45,698 bases of DNA from Chitinophagales bacterium. GTDB lineage: Bacteria; Bacteroidota; Bacteroidia; Chitinophagales; Chitinophagaceae. The stretch lies in NCBI GenBank assembly GCA_026931325.1, contig JAIXLO010000115.1, forward strand, positions 1-45,698, in the 5' to 3' direction. The notes beneath the pieces are model-generated. The model was not told where the DNA came from. It made no database searches and was given only the letters and a program-made list of their open reading frames with translations. Made by a program: the position numbers and the translations under genes. Below are positions 33,826 to 42,554 of this stretch, one piece after another (position 1 is the stretch's first letter; every line of letters starts with the position of its first letter).

Positions 33826-34509
33826 CTACTCTTCATTCATCTTCTCTTTTGCCCATTGTAATGCAATAGCTAATTGTTCTTCTCTTGTAATAAAGCTATT
33901 ATCTAACTCAATAGCATCATCAGCTTTTTTTAGTGGACTTACTGCTCTACTGCTATCAATTCTATCTCTTTCTAAAAGGTTTTCTTTTATAGCTTCTTTA
34001 GTTATTGTTGGGTTAGTAATAACGAGTTCTTTATACCTTCTATCAACGCGTACATCAATATTTGAAGTTACAAATATTTTTAATTCTGCATCAGGGAAAA
34101 CAGTTGTGCCAATATCTCTTCCATCCATTACAATACCTTTTTCCTTTCCCATTTGTTGTTGCTGTGCAACAGCAAATTCTCTTACTTCTTTAATAGTGCT
34201 TACTAAACTTACATTTTGTGTTACAGGCATATCTCGTATTTGAAGTTCTACATTTTCGTTATTCAAATACATATCGCTACTACCTTTTTGTATGTTGTAT
34301 TTAAAGGTTAGCGAAATATTTTTTAGTGCATTATTTATTTGTTCAGTATTATTTGTATCAATATTATTTCGTAAAAAAAATAAAGTTATGGCTCTATACA
34401 TTGCACCTGTATCTATAAAAACATAATTTAATTCTTTGGCTAATTGTTTGGCTAAAGTGCTTTTGCCACATGAAGAAAAACCATCTATGGCTATAATTAT
34501 TTTTTTCAT
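33826..34509 (-). CDS. cmk: Cytidylate kinase
   Basis: The 227-residue product phosphorylates CMP and dCMP. The P-loop GFSSCGKST (about residues 10-18) is the form common in Bacteroidota. FIDTGAMYRAIT follows near 31-42, then MDGRDIGTTVFPDAELKIFVTS (split; about 133-154), and RDRIDSSRAVSPLKKADDAIELD, which carries the lid arginines. Length is normal. It is 67 bases downstream of dapA and has no clear promoter of its own, so it may be co-transcribed with dapA. Confidence 0.95.
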   Translation of the reverse strand: MKKIIIAIDGFSSCGKSTLAKQLAKELNYVFIDTGAMYRAITLFFLRNNIDTNNTEQINNALKNISLTFKYNIQKGSSDMYLNNENVELQIRDMPVTQNVSLVSTIKEVREFAVAQQQQMGKEKGIVMDGRDIGTTVFPDAELKIFVTSNIDVRVDRRYKELVITNPTITKEAIKENLLERDRIDSSRAVSPLKKADDAIELDNSFITREEQLAIALQWAKEKMNEE

Positions 34510-34576
34510 ATTGATTGTAATACTGAAAACAGATTGCTATTTGTTTTTAAAGAAATTTATTTTTTGCAGTAAAGTA

Positions 34577-35464
34577 TTAACTATATTTTTTTACAAATGC
34601 TTTTACTTTTTCTTGTACTGAATTACTTAAAGGCACAACGGGCAAACGAAGTATATTTTGTATAATTCCTAATTCATACAAAAATCCTTTTACACCAGCA
34701 GGATTATTTTCTACAAACAATAAATCATAAGCTTCTAAAAGTTTGTAATGAATTTTTCTTGCAGCAGCAAAATCTTCTTTTAAACCATATTGTATCATAG
34801 CAGCAAAATCTTTTGGAAAACAATTTGCAGCAACACTTATTACTCCATCCATACCACAAGCTAATTGAGGCATTACCAAAGCATCATCTCCACTAACTAC
34901 TAAAAAATGGTCTGGTCTGTCTCTTAATATTTGCATACATTGGTTCATATCATCACTTGCTTCTTTAATGCCACCAATATTTTCCACTTCATTTGCTAAA
35001 CGAATAGTTGTTGCAGCACTTACATTTCTGCCTGTTCTGCCTGGTACATTATAAATTAAAATTGGTTTAGGGCTTACTTTTGCCAAAGCTTTATAATGTT
35101 GAAAAATTCCTTCTTGACTGGGTTTGCTGTAATAAGGAGATGCACTTAAAACAGCAGCAGCTTTATCTAATGGATATTGCTCTATATCTTTTATTACAGC
35201 TTGTGTATTATTGCCTCCAATACCTACAACTATAGGCACTCTATTATTTACTTTTTCAAAAGTGTAATGTACAATATCTAATTTTTCTTGCTTATCTAAA
35301 ACTGGTGTTTCTCCTGTTGTGCCAAGTGTTACAATAAAGTTGATGCCTCCATCAATAATAAAATCAATTAGTTTTCCTAAAGCATCATAATCAACTTCAA
35401 GGTTTTGTTTAAATGGTGTAATGATTGCTACACCAGTGCTAGATAATTGAGAACGTAATGACAT
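34577..35464 (-). CDS. dapA: 4-hydroxy-tetrahydrodipicolinate synthase
   Basis: The product (295 residues from ATG 35464) condenses pyruvate with aspartate semialdehyde in lysine and diaminopimelate synthesis. It shows GVAIITPFK at the N-terminus, TLGTTGETPVLD, and the catalytic Tyr in IYNVPGRTGRN. The Schiff-base Lys is in IGGIKEASDD (about residue 165). A TTG at 35488 is in frame upstream but lies only about 7 bases from the predicted transcription start, so ATG 35464 is used. A perfect -7 element is at 35502-35509. Confidence 0.95.
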   Translation of the reverse strand: MSLRSQLSSTGVAIITPFKQNLEVDYDALGKLIDFIIDGGINFIVTLGTTGETPVLDKQEKLDIVHYTFEKVNNRVPIVVGIGGNNTQAVIKDIEQYPLDKAAAVLSASPYYSKPSQEGIFQHYKALAKVSPKPILIYNVPGRTGRNVSAATTIRLANEVENIGGIKEASDDMNQCMQILRDRPDHFLVVSGDDALVMPQLACGMDGVISVAANCFPKDFAAMIQYGLKEDFAAARKIHYKLLEAYDLLFVENNPAGVKGFLYELGIIQNILRLPVVPLSNSVQEKVKAFVKKYS

Positions 35465-35501
35465 TTTATAAAGTTTTATTGTTTGCAATTTTTAATATCA
35501 A

Positions 35502-35509
35502 CAAAAGTA
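35502..35509 (-). promoter_or_regulatory. -7 promoter element for dapA
   Basis: TACTTTTG on the minus strand exactly matches TAnnTTTG, 37 bases before the dapA ATG at 35464. It lies between dapA and the upstream efflux operon. Confidence 0.58.
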
Positions 35510-35558
35510 ACTTTCTTTTAGAATATTAAAATCTTAAAAAAGAAAAGTGATAATATTA

Positions 35559-36767
35559 TTAATGGTCGTGTTCATCTGTTGTATTGGTAAGTTTTGCATT
35601 AATAAAGAATGCTCCTTTAGTTACAATTTTTGTTGAAGGATTAATGTCTTTAATAAACGTTACAGATGTATAACCCATATTTGATACTCCTTTAATCACT
35701 TCTACTTTTTCAAAACTGATGTTTCCTTTTTCTTTTGGTTGATGAGATGCTTCCATAAAAACATAATATTTTCCATCTGCTTCTACAATAGCATCATTGG
35801 GTACTGTTAAAGAAGTAACATTATCTAAGCTTACAATTCCTGTAACATTCATACCATCTATTAATCCTTTTTTGTTGCCTTTTAAATCGGCGTGTACAGA
35901 AATGCTTTTACTTTCATTTTCAAAAGAAGCTCCAATGCTAAATATAACAGCATCATATTCATTCACAGGATTATTGGTTAAAGTAAAATGAATGGTTTGA
36001 CCAACTTTTAGTAGTGGCAAATCTTTTTCAAAAACTTGTAGGTCTAAATGCAAAGCATTGTTATCTACAACTTCTGCTACAGGAGAAGCAACATCAACAT
36101 AGCTTCCAATTTTTAAAAAAATATTACTGATAACGCCATTAATAGGACTTAATACATTTAATGCTGAACGAAGATTTCCATTGTTGATTAAATCAGCATT
36201 AATACCCATCATTGTAAACTGTTGTTGTAAAGATGCTTTTCTTGTTTTAAGAATATTTAATTCTGCTGTTGCACTCTGTAAATTTTTTAAAGCCCCAGCA
36301 TTACCAACATTCAAATCTTTTTGACGTTGTAATTCTTGCTCAGCTAAAATTATTTTATTATTTACGTTCAAATATTCTTCTTGTAATTGAATGAATTGAG
36401 GATTAGAAATAGTAGCAATTATCTGACCTTTTTTTACCTGGCTACCCATTTCTACATTAATAGTTTTTATAACACCACCATACAAAGAAGTAATATTTGC
36501 TTTAAAATTATTAGGCACTCTTAGCATACCATTTGCTTTAATAGTTGCAGTAAGTTCTTTTTTTTCTATATTACCTAATTGAATGTTTACAGTTTTTATT
36601 TGTTCGTCTGTAAGTGTTGCTATTAAAGAGTTTTCACTTTCTTCGTGATTGTGATTATCAGTTGTTGTTTGTTTAGAATTATGTTCATGATTATTATTTT
36701 TATTGCCACAACTCAATAGCATAAAAACAGCAGTAATCATAACTAAATAGCTTAAATATTTTTTCAT
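35559..36767 (-). CDS. CzcB/CusB-type RND efflux adaptor lipoprotein
   Basis: The 402-residue product is the periplasmic adaptor of a heavy-metal RND pump. The N-terminal signal ends in a lipobox (VFMLLSCGNK, Cys about residue 20). A His-rich linker follows (HEHNSKQTTTDNHNHEE), then the barrel-sandwich half-motifs and a coiled-coil hairpin (about 120-185), and beta-barrel and membrane-proximal domains. The C-terminus ends TDEHDH. Histidine clusters at both ends suggest direct binding of a divalent metal or copper. It starts 9 bases after the stop of the pump gene and closes the operon. Ion specificity is not known. Confidence 0.92.
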   Translation of the reverse strand: MKKYLSYLVMITAVFMLLSCGNKNNNHEHNSKQTTTDNHNHEESENSLIATLTDEQIKTVNIQLGNIEKKELTATIKANGMLRVPNNFKANITSLYGGVIKTINVEMGSQVKKGQIIATISNPQFIQLQEEYLNVNNKIILAEQELQRQKDLNVGNAGALKNLQSATAELNILKTRKASLQQQFTMMGINADLINNGNLRSALNVLSPINGVISNIFLKIGSYVDVASPVAEVVDNNALHLDLQVFEKDLPLLKVGQTIHFTLTNNPVNEYDAVIFSIGASFENESKSISVHADLKGNKKGLIDGMNVTGIVSLDNVTSLTVPNDAIVEADGKYYVFMEASHQPKEKGNISFEKVEVIKGVSNMGYTSVTFIKDINPSTKIVTKGAFFINAKLTNTTDEHDH

Positions 36768-36776
36768 AAAAATTTT

Positions 36777-39700
36777 TTATTGATTGGTTAATGAATAAAT
36801 AAGAATAACCGACTCATTAATTTGTTGAATACTTTTTAAATAATTAAGTTGAGTATCTGTTGCCATTTGCAAAGCATGCAAATACTCTAAATAGCCAATA
36901 TCACCAGTTTTATAACTTAACTGAGCAGCAGCAACAATTTCTGCAACATTAACTAATGCTTGTTCTTGATAATAATGATATTGCTCTATATTTTGTTGAT
37001 ATTGTTGTAAAGCATTTTTAATTTGCGTTGAAAGTTCTTTTTGTTTTTGTAAAGCATTAGCTTCGGCAGCTTGTTTACTAAATTCTAAAGATTTCATTTT
37101 TGCTTTTGTAGCACCATAAGTTAGTGGAATACCAATACCAATATTTACATAACTAAATCTTTTTGATGCATTGTAAAAAACATCATGCCCATTAATTGAA
37201 TAAGTACCAATTAATGATTGATTGGAATAAGCAAAAGAAAAATCTGGTAAGCCTTGAGCTTTTTCAACCCTTATTTGTTTTTCAGCAATTAAAGCATTTT
37301 GATATAAAGTTTTTACTAAAGGATGATTAGCAACTGCTGTACTATCTAATACAACACTTAATTGTAAGGGCTCAAAAATTGTAGCATTTGCAATTACAAA
37401 ATTTTCATTTGAGTTGGTAAGTGATTGTAAGTTTTGATAAGCGTTTAAAAGATAAACGCCATTTTGTTTCAGCAATAAATTAATTTCTCCTTTTTTTGAT
37501 ATAGCAGCATTGATGTCAATTTTTTTTGTATCGCCTGTTTTGTAACGAAGTTGAGCTATATCAATAAACACATTGTATAAGCTATCTAAATATTTTAATT
37601 TTTGTTCGTTGTTTTGTAAATATAAAATTTGATAATAGTAGCTTCTTATTTCATTTTTCAATTCTGCAATAGTAAGTTCAGCTTTTATTTTTTGTCCTGT
37701 TAATTCTGCACTAAGCAACTCTTTTTTTGCACTAAAAATAGTAGGAAAAGGAATACTTTGAGAAAGTTCAAAAGCATTATCAAACTGATTGCTATTGTAG
37801 TTTCCAAATTGAGAACTAAAGTTGAGTTTAGATAATTCTCCAGCAGTTTTTTTCAAACTTTCCGAAGCTTTAATTTCTAAATTATTTGCTTTAATATTTT
37901 GGTTATTTGTTAAAGCTAAATTTATTACTTCATCTACATTTTTTATAACTTTTTGTTGTGCATTAACATTAATGCTAAACATTGAAAAAAGAAATATAAT
38001 AACAACAGTAGCTGTTTTCATATTTAGTTTAATTTTTGAGTTAAAGATGATGTATAACAAAGGCAATACAAACAAGGTTAATAATGTTGCTGTTATTAAA
38101 CCACCAATTACAACAGTAGCTAAAGGTTTTTGAACTTCTGCTCCTGCACTTGTACTAATAGCCATTGGCAAAAAACCTAAAGAGGCAACAGTTGCTGTCA
38201 TTAATACAGGTCTTAATCTTTCCATTGTTCCTTTTTTTACACGTTCAATAATATCTGTAACGCCTTCTTTTTCTAATTGATTAAAAGTGCCAATTAAAAC
38301 AATACCATTTAAAACTGCTACACCAAATAAAGCAATAAAACCTACACCAGCACTTATACTAAATGGCATACCTCTTAACAATAATGCAAACACACCACCA
38401 ATAGCACTCATTGGTATAGCTGTATATATTAATGCTGCTTGTTTAAAAGAATGGAATGTGAAATAAAGTAATAAAAAAATTAGCAATAAAGAAATGGGAA
38501 CAGCAATCATTAATCTGCTATTGGCTTTTTGTAAATTTTCGAACTGACCGCCATAAGTAAAATAATATCCTGTAGGAAGTTTTACTTGTTTCTCTAATTG
38601 TTGTTGAATATCTTTTACTACACTTTGTACATCTCTGTTAGCAACATTAAAACCTACCACTATTCTTCGTTTACTACTTTCTCTGCTAATTTGTGCTGGA
38701 CCTAATTTGTAGTTAATAGTAGCTACTTGTGATAATGGAATTTGAATACCTGAATTAGTAGGTATCAACAAATTTTTTACATCATTCATATTTGTTCTAA
38801 ACATGGTATCTAATCTTACTACTAAATCAAAACGTCTTTCATTTTCATATACTTGACCAGCAACTTTTCCTGCAAATGCAGTACTGATAATGTTGTTTAC
38901 ATCTTCTACATTTAAACCATAATTTGCTAAACGTGTTCTATCGTACTCTACATTAATTTGAGGAAGCCCTGCAACTCTTTCTACTTGTGGTGCTTGAGCC
39001 CCATCAACACTTTGAATAATTTTTTCAACCTTATTAGCATAGGTAATTAATGTATCCATATTTTCTCCAAAAATTTTTATTGCAACATCTTGTCTTACGC
39101 CTGTCATCAACTCATTAAAACGCATTTGTATTGGTTGATTGGCTTCAAAAAATATCCCTGGAATGGTTTCTAACTTTTCTAAAATTTCATCTGCTAACTC
39201 TTTGTAAGATTTTTTTTCCTTCCATTCATTTTTTGGTTTTAAAATAATCACTAAGTCTGATGTTTCTGGAGGCATAGGATCTGTTGGCACTTCGGCAGAA
39301 CCAGTTTTTCCTACAACCATTTTAACTTCATCAAATTGTTTAATAATTTTTGATGCTTGCATAGATGTTTCAATACTTTGACTTAATGAACTTCCTTGTG
39401 GTAATATGCAATGAAAAGCAAAATCACCTTCTTGTAATTGAGGTATAAATTCTGCTCCTAAGTTTTTAAATAAAAATAAACTATAAGTAAAAAGTAAAAA
39501 TGCACCAGTGATTAACCAATATTTAAAACGAATTGCTTTTTGTAAAAGTGGTTGATACCATTTGATGAAAGTGTTCATCATTCTATCAGAAAAAGATTCT
39601 TTATCAGAAATTTTCTTTGATAAAAATAAAGAACTCATCATTGGTATATATGTTAATGATAAGATTAGTGCACCAAGTATGGCAAAGCTTACAGTTTTAG

Positions 39701-41132
39701 CCATTGGTGTAAACATTTTTCCTTCTATACCACTTAATGAAAGAATGGGTAAATAAACTATCAGAATAATTATTTGCCCAAACACTGCAGAGTTCATCAT
39801 TTTTTTTGCACTGGTTTCTACCACATCATCCATTTGTTTTTTTGTAAAAATGGATTTTGATTTTTGTGTTTGCATTAAATGCAAAGTGGCTTCTACCACA
39901 ATAACAGCACCATCTACAATTAAACCAAAATCTATTGCACCCAAACTCATCAGGTTGGCACTAACACCAAAAATATTCATCATGCCTAATGCAAATAATA
40001 AGGATAATGGAATGGCAGATGCTACAATTAATCCAGCTCTTAAATTGCCTAAGAATATTACCAATACAAAAATGACAATCAATGCTCCTTCAATTAAATT
40101 TTTTTCTACAGTGTGTATGGCACGTTTTACCAAATCTGTTCTATCTAAAAAAGGTTCAATAACAACATCATCTGGTAGCAATTTTTGAATGACTGCAATT
40201 TTATCTTTTATTCTGTTTACAACTTCATTACTATTTGCTCCTTTAAGCATCATTATTACTGCACCTACCACATCTTTTTCTCCATTATACGTCATAGCAC
40301 CATAACGAATAGCATTGCCAAAACGAACATCTGCAACATCTTTTATAAAAATAGGTACTGTGCCTGTTGCATCTTTTACTGCAATATTTTTTACATCTTC
40401 TAAAGAAGTTACTATGCCAATACCTCTTATAAAATAGGCATTTGGTTTTTTATCAATATAGGCTCCTCCTGTATTTTGATTATTTTTTTCAAGAGCTGTA
40501 AAAATGTCTGTAATGCTTACTCCCATTGCTCTTAAACGATTTGGGTTTACAGCAACCTCATATTGTTTTAACTCTCCACCAAAACCATTTACTTCAGCCA
40601 CACCTTCTGTTCCATATAGTTGTCTTGCAACTATCCAATCCTGCATGGTTCTTAAATCTTTGGCTGTATATTTATCTTCACTGCCTTTTTTAGGATGCAA
40701 TATGTATTGATATACTTCTCCTAAGCCTGTACTTACAGGACCCATTTCTGGCTTTCCTATTCCTTTTGGAATTTGCTCTTCTGCTTCTTTTAATTTTTCA
40801 TTTATCAGTTGTCGGGCAAAGTAAATATTTACACTTTCTTTAAACACAACTGTTACAACAGAAAGACCAAATCGAGAAATGCTTCTGGTTTCCTCAATAT
40901 CTGGTAAGTTGGCTATGCTTTGTTCTATAGGAAAAGTAACTAATTGTTCAACTTCTTGTCCTGCAAGTGTAGGGCAAACGGTAATTATTTGTACCTGATT
41001 ATTGGTAATATCTGGCACTGCATCAATTGGTAATTTTGTAGCACTCCATACACCCCAAATAATTAGTAATAAAGTCATCATACCTATGACTACTTTATTT
41101 TTTATACTAAACTTTATTATACTGTTTAACAT
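36777..41132 (-). CDS. CzcA/CusA heavy-metal RND pump fused to a TolC-like outer-membrane factor
   Basis: The product (1,451 residues from ATG 41132) joins two proteins. Residues 1 to about 1,030 are a CzcA-type RND proton/metal antiporter with 12 membrane helices. AIDFGLIVDGAVIVVEA in helix 4 carries the acidic residues typical of heavy-metal RND pumps. From about residue 1,038 a new Met opens MKTATVVIIFLFSMFSINVNA, a signal-peptide-like segment. About 395 residues of outer-membrane-factor (TolC/CusC-like) coiled coil follow, with the paired LRYKTGDTKKIDIN and LSYKTGDIGYLEYLHALQ repeats. Such fusions are known in Bacteroidota. A TTG at 41186 is in frame but is not used. Confidence 0.93.
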   Translation of the reverse strand: MLNSIIKFSIKNKVVIGMMTLLLIIWGVWSATKLPIDAVPDITNNQVQIITVCPTLAGQEVEQLVTFPIEQSIANLPDIEETRSISRFGLSVVTVVFKESVNIYFARQLINEKLKEAEEQIPKGIGKPEMGPVSTGLGEVYQYILHPKKGSEDKYTAKDLRTMQDWIVARQLYGTEGVAEVNGFGGELKQYEVAVNPNRLRAMGVSITDIFTALEKNNQNTGGAYIDKKPNAYFIRGIGIVTSLEDVKNIAVKDATGTVPIFIKDVADVRFGNAIRYGAMTYNGEKDVVGAVIMMLKGANSNEVVNRIKDKIAVIQKLLPDDVVIEPFLDRTDLVKRAIHTVEKNLIEGALIVIFVLVIFLGNLRAGLIVASAIPLSLLFALGMMNIFGVSANLMSLGAIDFGLIVDGAVIVVEATLHLMQTQKSKSIFTKKQMDDVVETSAKKMMNSAVFGQIIILIVYLPILSLSGIEGKMFTPMAKTVSFAILGALILSLTYIPMMSSLFLSKKISDKESFSDRMMNTFIKWYQPLLQKAIRFKYWLITGAFLLFTYSLFLFKNLGAEFIPQLQEGDFAFHCILPQGSSLSQSIETSMQASKIIKQFDEVKMVVGKTGSAEVPTDPMPPETSDLVIILKPKNEWKEKKSYKELADEILEKLETIPGIFFEANQPIQMRFNELMTGVRQDVAIKIFGENMDTLITYANKVEKIIQSVDGAQAPQVERVAGLPQINVEYDRTRLANYGLNVEDVNNIISTAFAGKVAGQVYENERRFDLVVRLDTMFRTNMNDVKNLLIPTNSGIQIPLSQVATINYKLGPAQISRESSKRRIVVGFNVANRDVQSVVKDIQQQLEKQVKLPTGYYFTYGGQFENLQKANSRLMIAVPISLLLIFLLLYFTFHSFKQAALIYTAIPMSAIGGVFALLLRGMPFSISAGVGFIALFGVAVLNGIVLIGTFNQLEKEGVTDIIERVKKGTMERLRPVLMTATVASLGFLPMAISTSAGAEVQKPLATVVIGGLITATLLTLFVLPLLYIIFNSKIKLNMKTATVVIIFLFSMFSINVNAQQKVIKNVDEVINLALTNNQNIKANNLEIKASESLKKTAGELSKLNFSSQFGNYNSNQFDNAFELSQSIPFPTIFSAKKELLSAELTGQKIKAELTIAELKNEIRSYYYQILYLQNNEQKLKYLDSLYNVFIDIAQLRYKTGDTKKIDINAAISKKGEINLLLKQNGVYLLNAYQNLQSLTNSNENFVIANATIFEPLQLSVVLDSTAVANHPLVKTLYQNALIAEKQIRVEKAQGLPDFSFAYSNQSLIGTYSINGHDVFYNASKRFSYVNIGIGIPLTYGATKAKMKSLEFSKQAAEANALQKQKELSTQIKNALQQYQQNIEQYHYYQEQALVNVAEIVAAAQLSYKTGDIGYLEYLHALQMATDTQLNYLKSIQQINESVILIYSLTNQ

Positions 41133-41229
41133 ATTTTCATTGGTTGAATGAATAAAATAAAATAATGAATAATTGCCTTTACACAACTTTCATTAATTTG
41201 ATAGTATTAGCATTAGCTAAAAAAATTCA

Positions 41230-41559
41230 TTAACCAATTTTGGGAGGCTGCCAAATATTATTGAAGTAATTAAAAAGATAAAAGTTTGTTGGTGTAGAAA
41301 TCTTTTCTTTTATCTGATTGGGCTGGCTTGTTAATATAAAATCTAATTGATTCACTTCTTTTGTTGTAGATGTTCTGCAACAATTACAAGTACAAAATGG
41401 ACTACAAAAATCATTATCTTCTGGCTGATGATGGCTGCAATAGTTTTGAGATAAAGTTGCTGTTTCTGCATTATTCAAACAAATATCATGTGCATCATTA
41501 CATGGCATTATTGATAATGCTAAAAAATAAATGATGAATATACCTGTTAGAAATTTCAT
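41230..41559 (-). CDS. DUF6660-like Cys/His-rich secreted protein of the metal efflux operon
   Basis: The 109-residue product has an N-terminal signal sequence (about residues 1-18, FLTGIFIIYFLALSIMPC). A short Cys/His-rich segment follows: CNDAHDIC, NYCSHHQPE and FCSPFCTCNCC. From memory this matches DUF6660 proteins, which often precede CzcA genes in Bacteroidota. It is upstream of the pump gene on the same strand with a 97-base gap. The clustered thiols and histidines suggest a periplasmic metal-binding or sensing role, which is inference. A perfect -7 element at 41567-41574 ends only 7 bases before the ATG, so the mRNA is probably leaderless. Confidence 0.75.
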   Translation of the reverse strand: MKFLTGIFIIYFLALSIMPCNDAHDICLNNAETATLSQNYCSHHQPEDNDFCSPFCTCNCCRTSTTKEVNQLDFILTSQPNQIKEKISTPTNFYLFNYFNNIWQPPKIG

Positions 41560-41566
41560 TTGTTGG

Positions 41567-41574
41567 CAAAGGTA
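41567..41574 (-). promoter_or_regulatory. -7 promoter element for the metal efflux operon
   Basis: TACCTTTG on the minus strand exactly matches TAnnTTTG. Only 7 bases separate it from the ATG of the DUF6660-like gene, which implies transcription starting at or next to the start codon. Confidence 0.6.
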
Positions 41575-41666
41575 ATTGAAAGATAAATATTACCAACTAT
41601 TGCTTAAAAAGACATATTGAAGGCAGATTCAAGTTGTAAGTGCAACGGTTAATTAATTTGGGGTGT

Positions 41667-42275
41667 GGATTGCTTCGCCTTTGGCTCGCAATGACGATGA
41701 GAAGGATTATTTCGTTACTGACTGAGAACTTGTACGCTTTTCTTTATCGTCTTTGCGAGGGCTTTTGCCAGAAGCAATCAAATGAAGCTAATGTTTTTCT
41801 TTTGGATTGCTTCTTCTATGACTTGCAATGACGATGAGAAGGATTATTTCCTTACCGACTGAGAACTTGTACGCTTTTCTTTATCGTCTTTGCGAGGGCT
41901 TTTGCCTGAAGCAATCTAGTGAAGCTAGTGTTTTTATTTTGGATTGCTTCGTCTATGACTCGCAATGACAGGATGGTGGATTGCTTCTTCTATGACTTGC
42001 AATGACGATGAGAAGGATTATTTCCTTACCGACTGAGAACTTGTACGCTTTTCTTTATCGTCTTTGCGAGGGCTTTTGCCTGAAGCAATCTAGTGAAGCT
42101 AGTGTTTTTATTTTGGATTGCTTCGTCTATGACTCGCAATGACAGGATGGTGGATTGCTTCGTCTATGACTCGCAATGACGATGTGAAGGATTATTTCGT
42201 TACTGATTGTGAGTTTGATTGCTTTTCGTTATCGTCTTTGCGAGGGCTTTTGCCCGAAGCAATCTAGTGAAGCTA
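41667..42275. repeat. Tandem array of long palindromic intergenic repeats
   Basis: Four copies of a core of about 137 bases are present. The GCGAGGG landmark occurs at 41755, 41892, 42066 and 42240, giving steps of 137, 174 and 174 bases. The longer steps arise from an extra 37-base copy of the right arm (starts 41941 and 42115). Each core has inverted arms: one begins CGTCTTTGCGAG and ends GAAGCAATC, the other reads GGATTGCTTC ... CTCGCAATGAC. They can fold into a long imperfect hairpin. Base composition is clearly more GC-rich than the flanks. These look like REP- or MITE-like intergenic palindromes; no transposase is present. Confidence 0.88.
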
Positions 42276-42451
42276 ATATTACTGAACCCAGATTTTTTAT
42301 TAGGAATATAAATTGGTTTTTAGTTTTTCGGGTTTAGATTTTAGATTTTAGTTTTTCATAATTCTATTGATTGATTTTGGTTTAATTGCTCCTGAAAATT
42401 ACGTTTTCGTATTTTTTTTAAAAAAATATTTTTTTCTAAATATGTTCACTT
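42276..42451. other. AT-rich non-coding stretch upstream of the FN3 gene
   Basis: No coding region is visible between the repeat array and the FN3 gene promoter. Short direct repeats of TTTAGAT occur around 42330-42350, and a T-run/A-run/T-run tract lies at about 42413-42435. With the repeat array and the leader of the next gene, this makes up roughly 1 kb without genes (41575-42554). Confidence 0.5.
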
Positions 42452-42459
42452 TAGCTTTG
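42452..42459 (+). promoter_or_regulatory. -7 promoter element for the FN3 surface protein
   Basis: TAGCTTTG exactly matches TAnnTTTG and lies 95 bases before the ATG at 42555. This gives an AT-rich leader of nearly 90 bases, the longest among the simple promoters here. Confidence 0.52.
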
Positions 42460-42554
42460 TATATAAATAATACACAAAGGTATTATTACTTGCAACCAAA
42501 ATAGATTACTTAATTATTTATTAAAATAAATTTCATTAATGTAAAACATATATT

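Noticed and set aside
41133-41186. TTG-initiated upstream extension of the CzcA fusion (and similar TTG extensions at 35488, 30473, 33065, 32173 and 19112)
   Set aside because: In each case an ATG further in gives the family-typical N-terminus. At 32173 the predicted transcription start lies downstream of the TTG, and at 35488 only a few bases upstream of it.
41640-41831. Open frame of 63 codons inside the repeat array
   Set aside because: It consists mostly of the palindromic repeat unit read through in one frame and begins at a TTG; the reading is not maintained in the other repeat copies.
41667-42275. Possible CRISPR array
   Set aside because: Units are 137-174 bases, have no short identical repeat separated by unique spacers, and no cas genes are present. 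The inverted arms fit a REP/MITE-like element instead.
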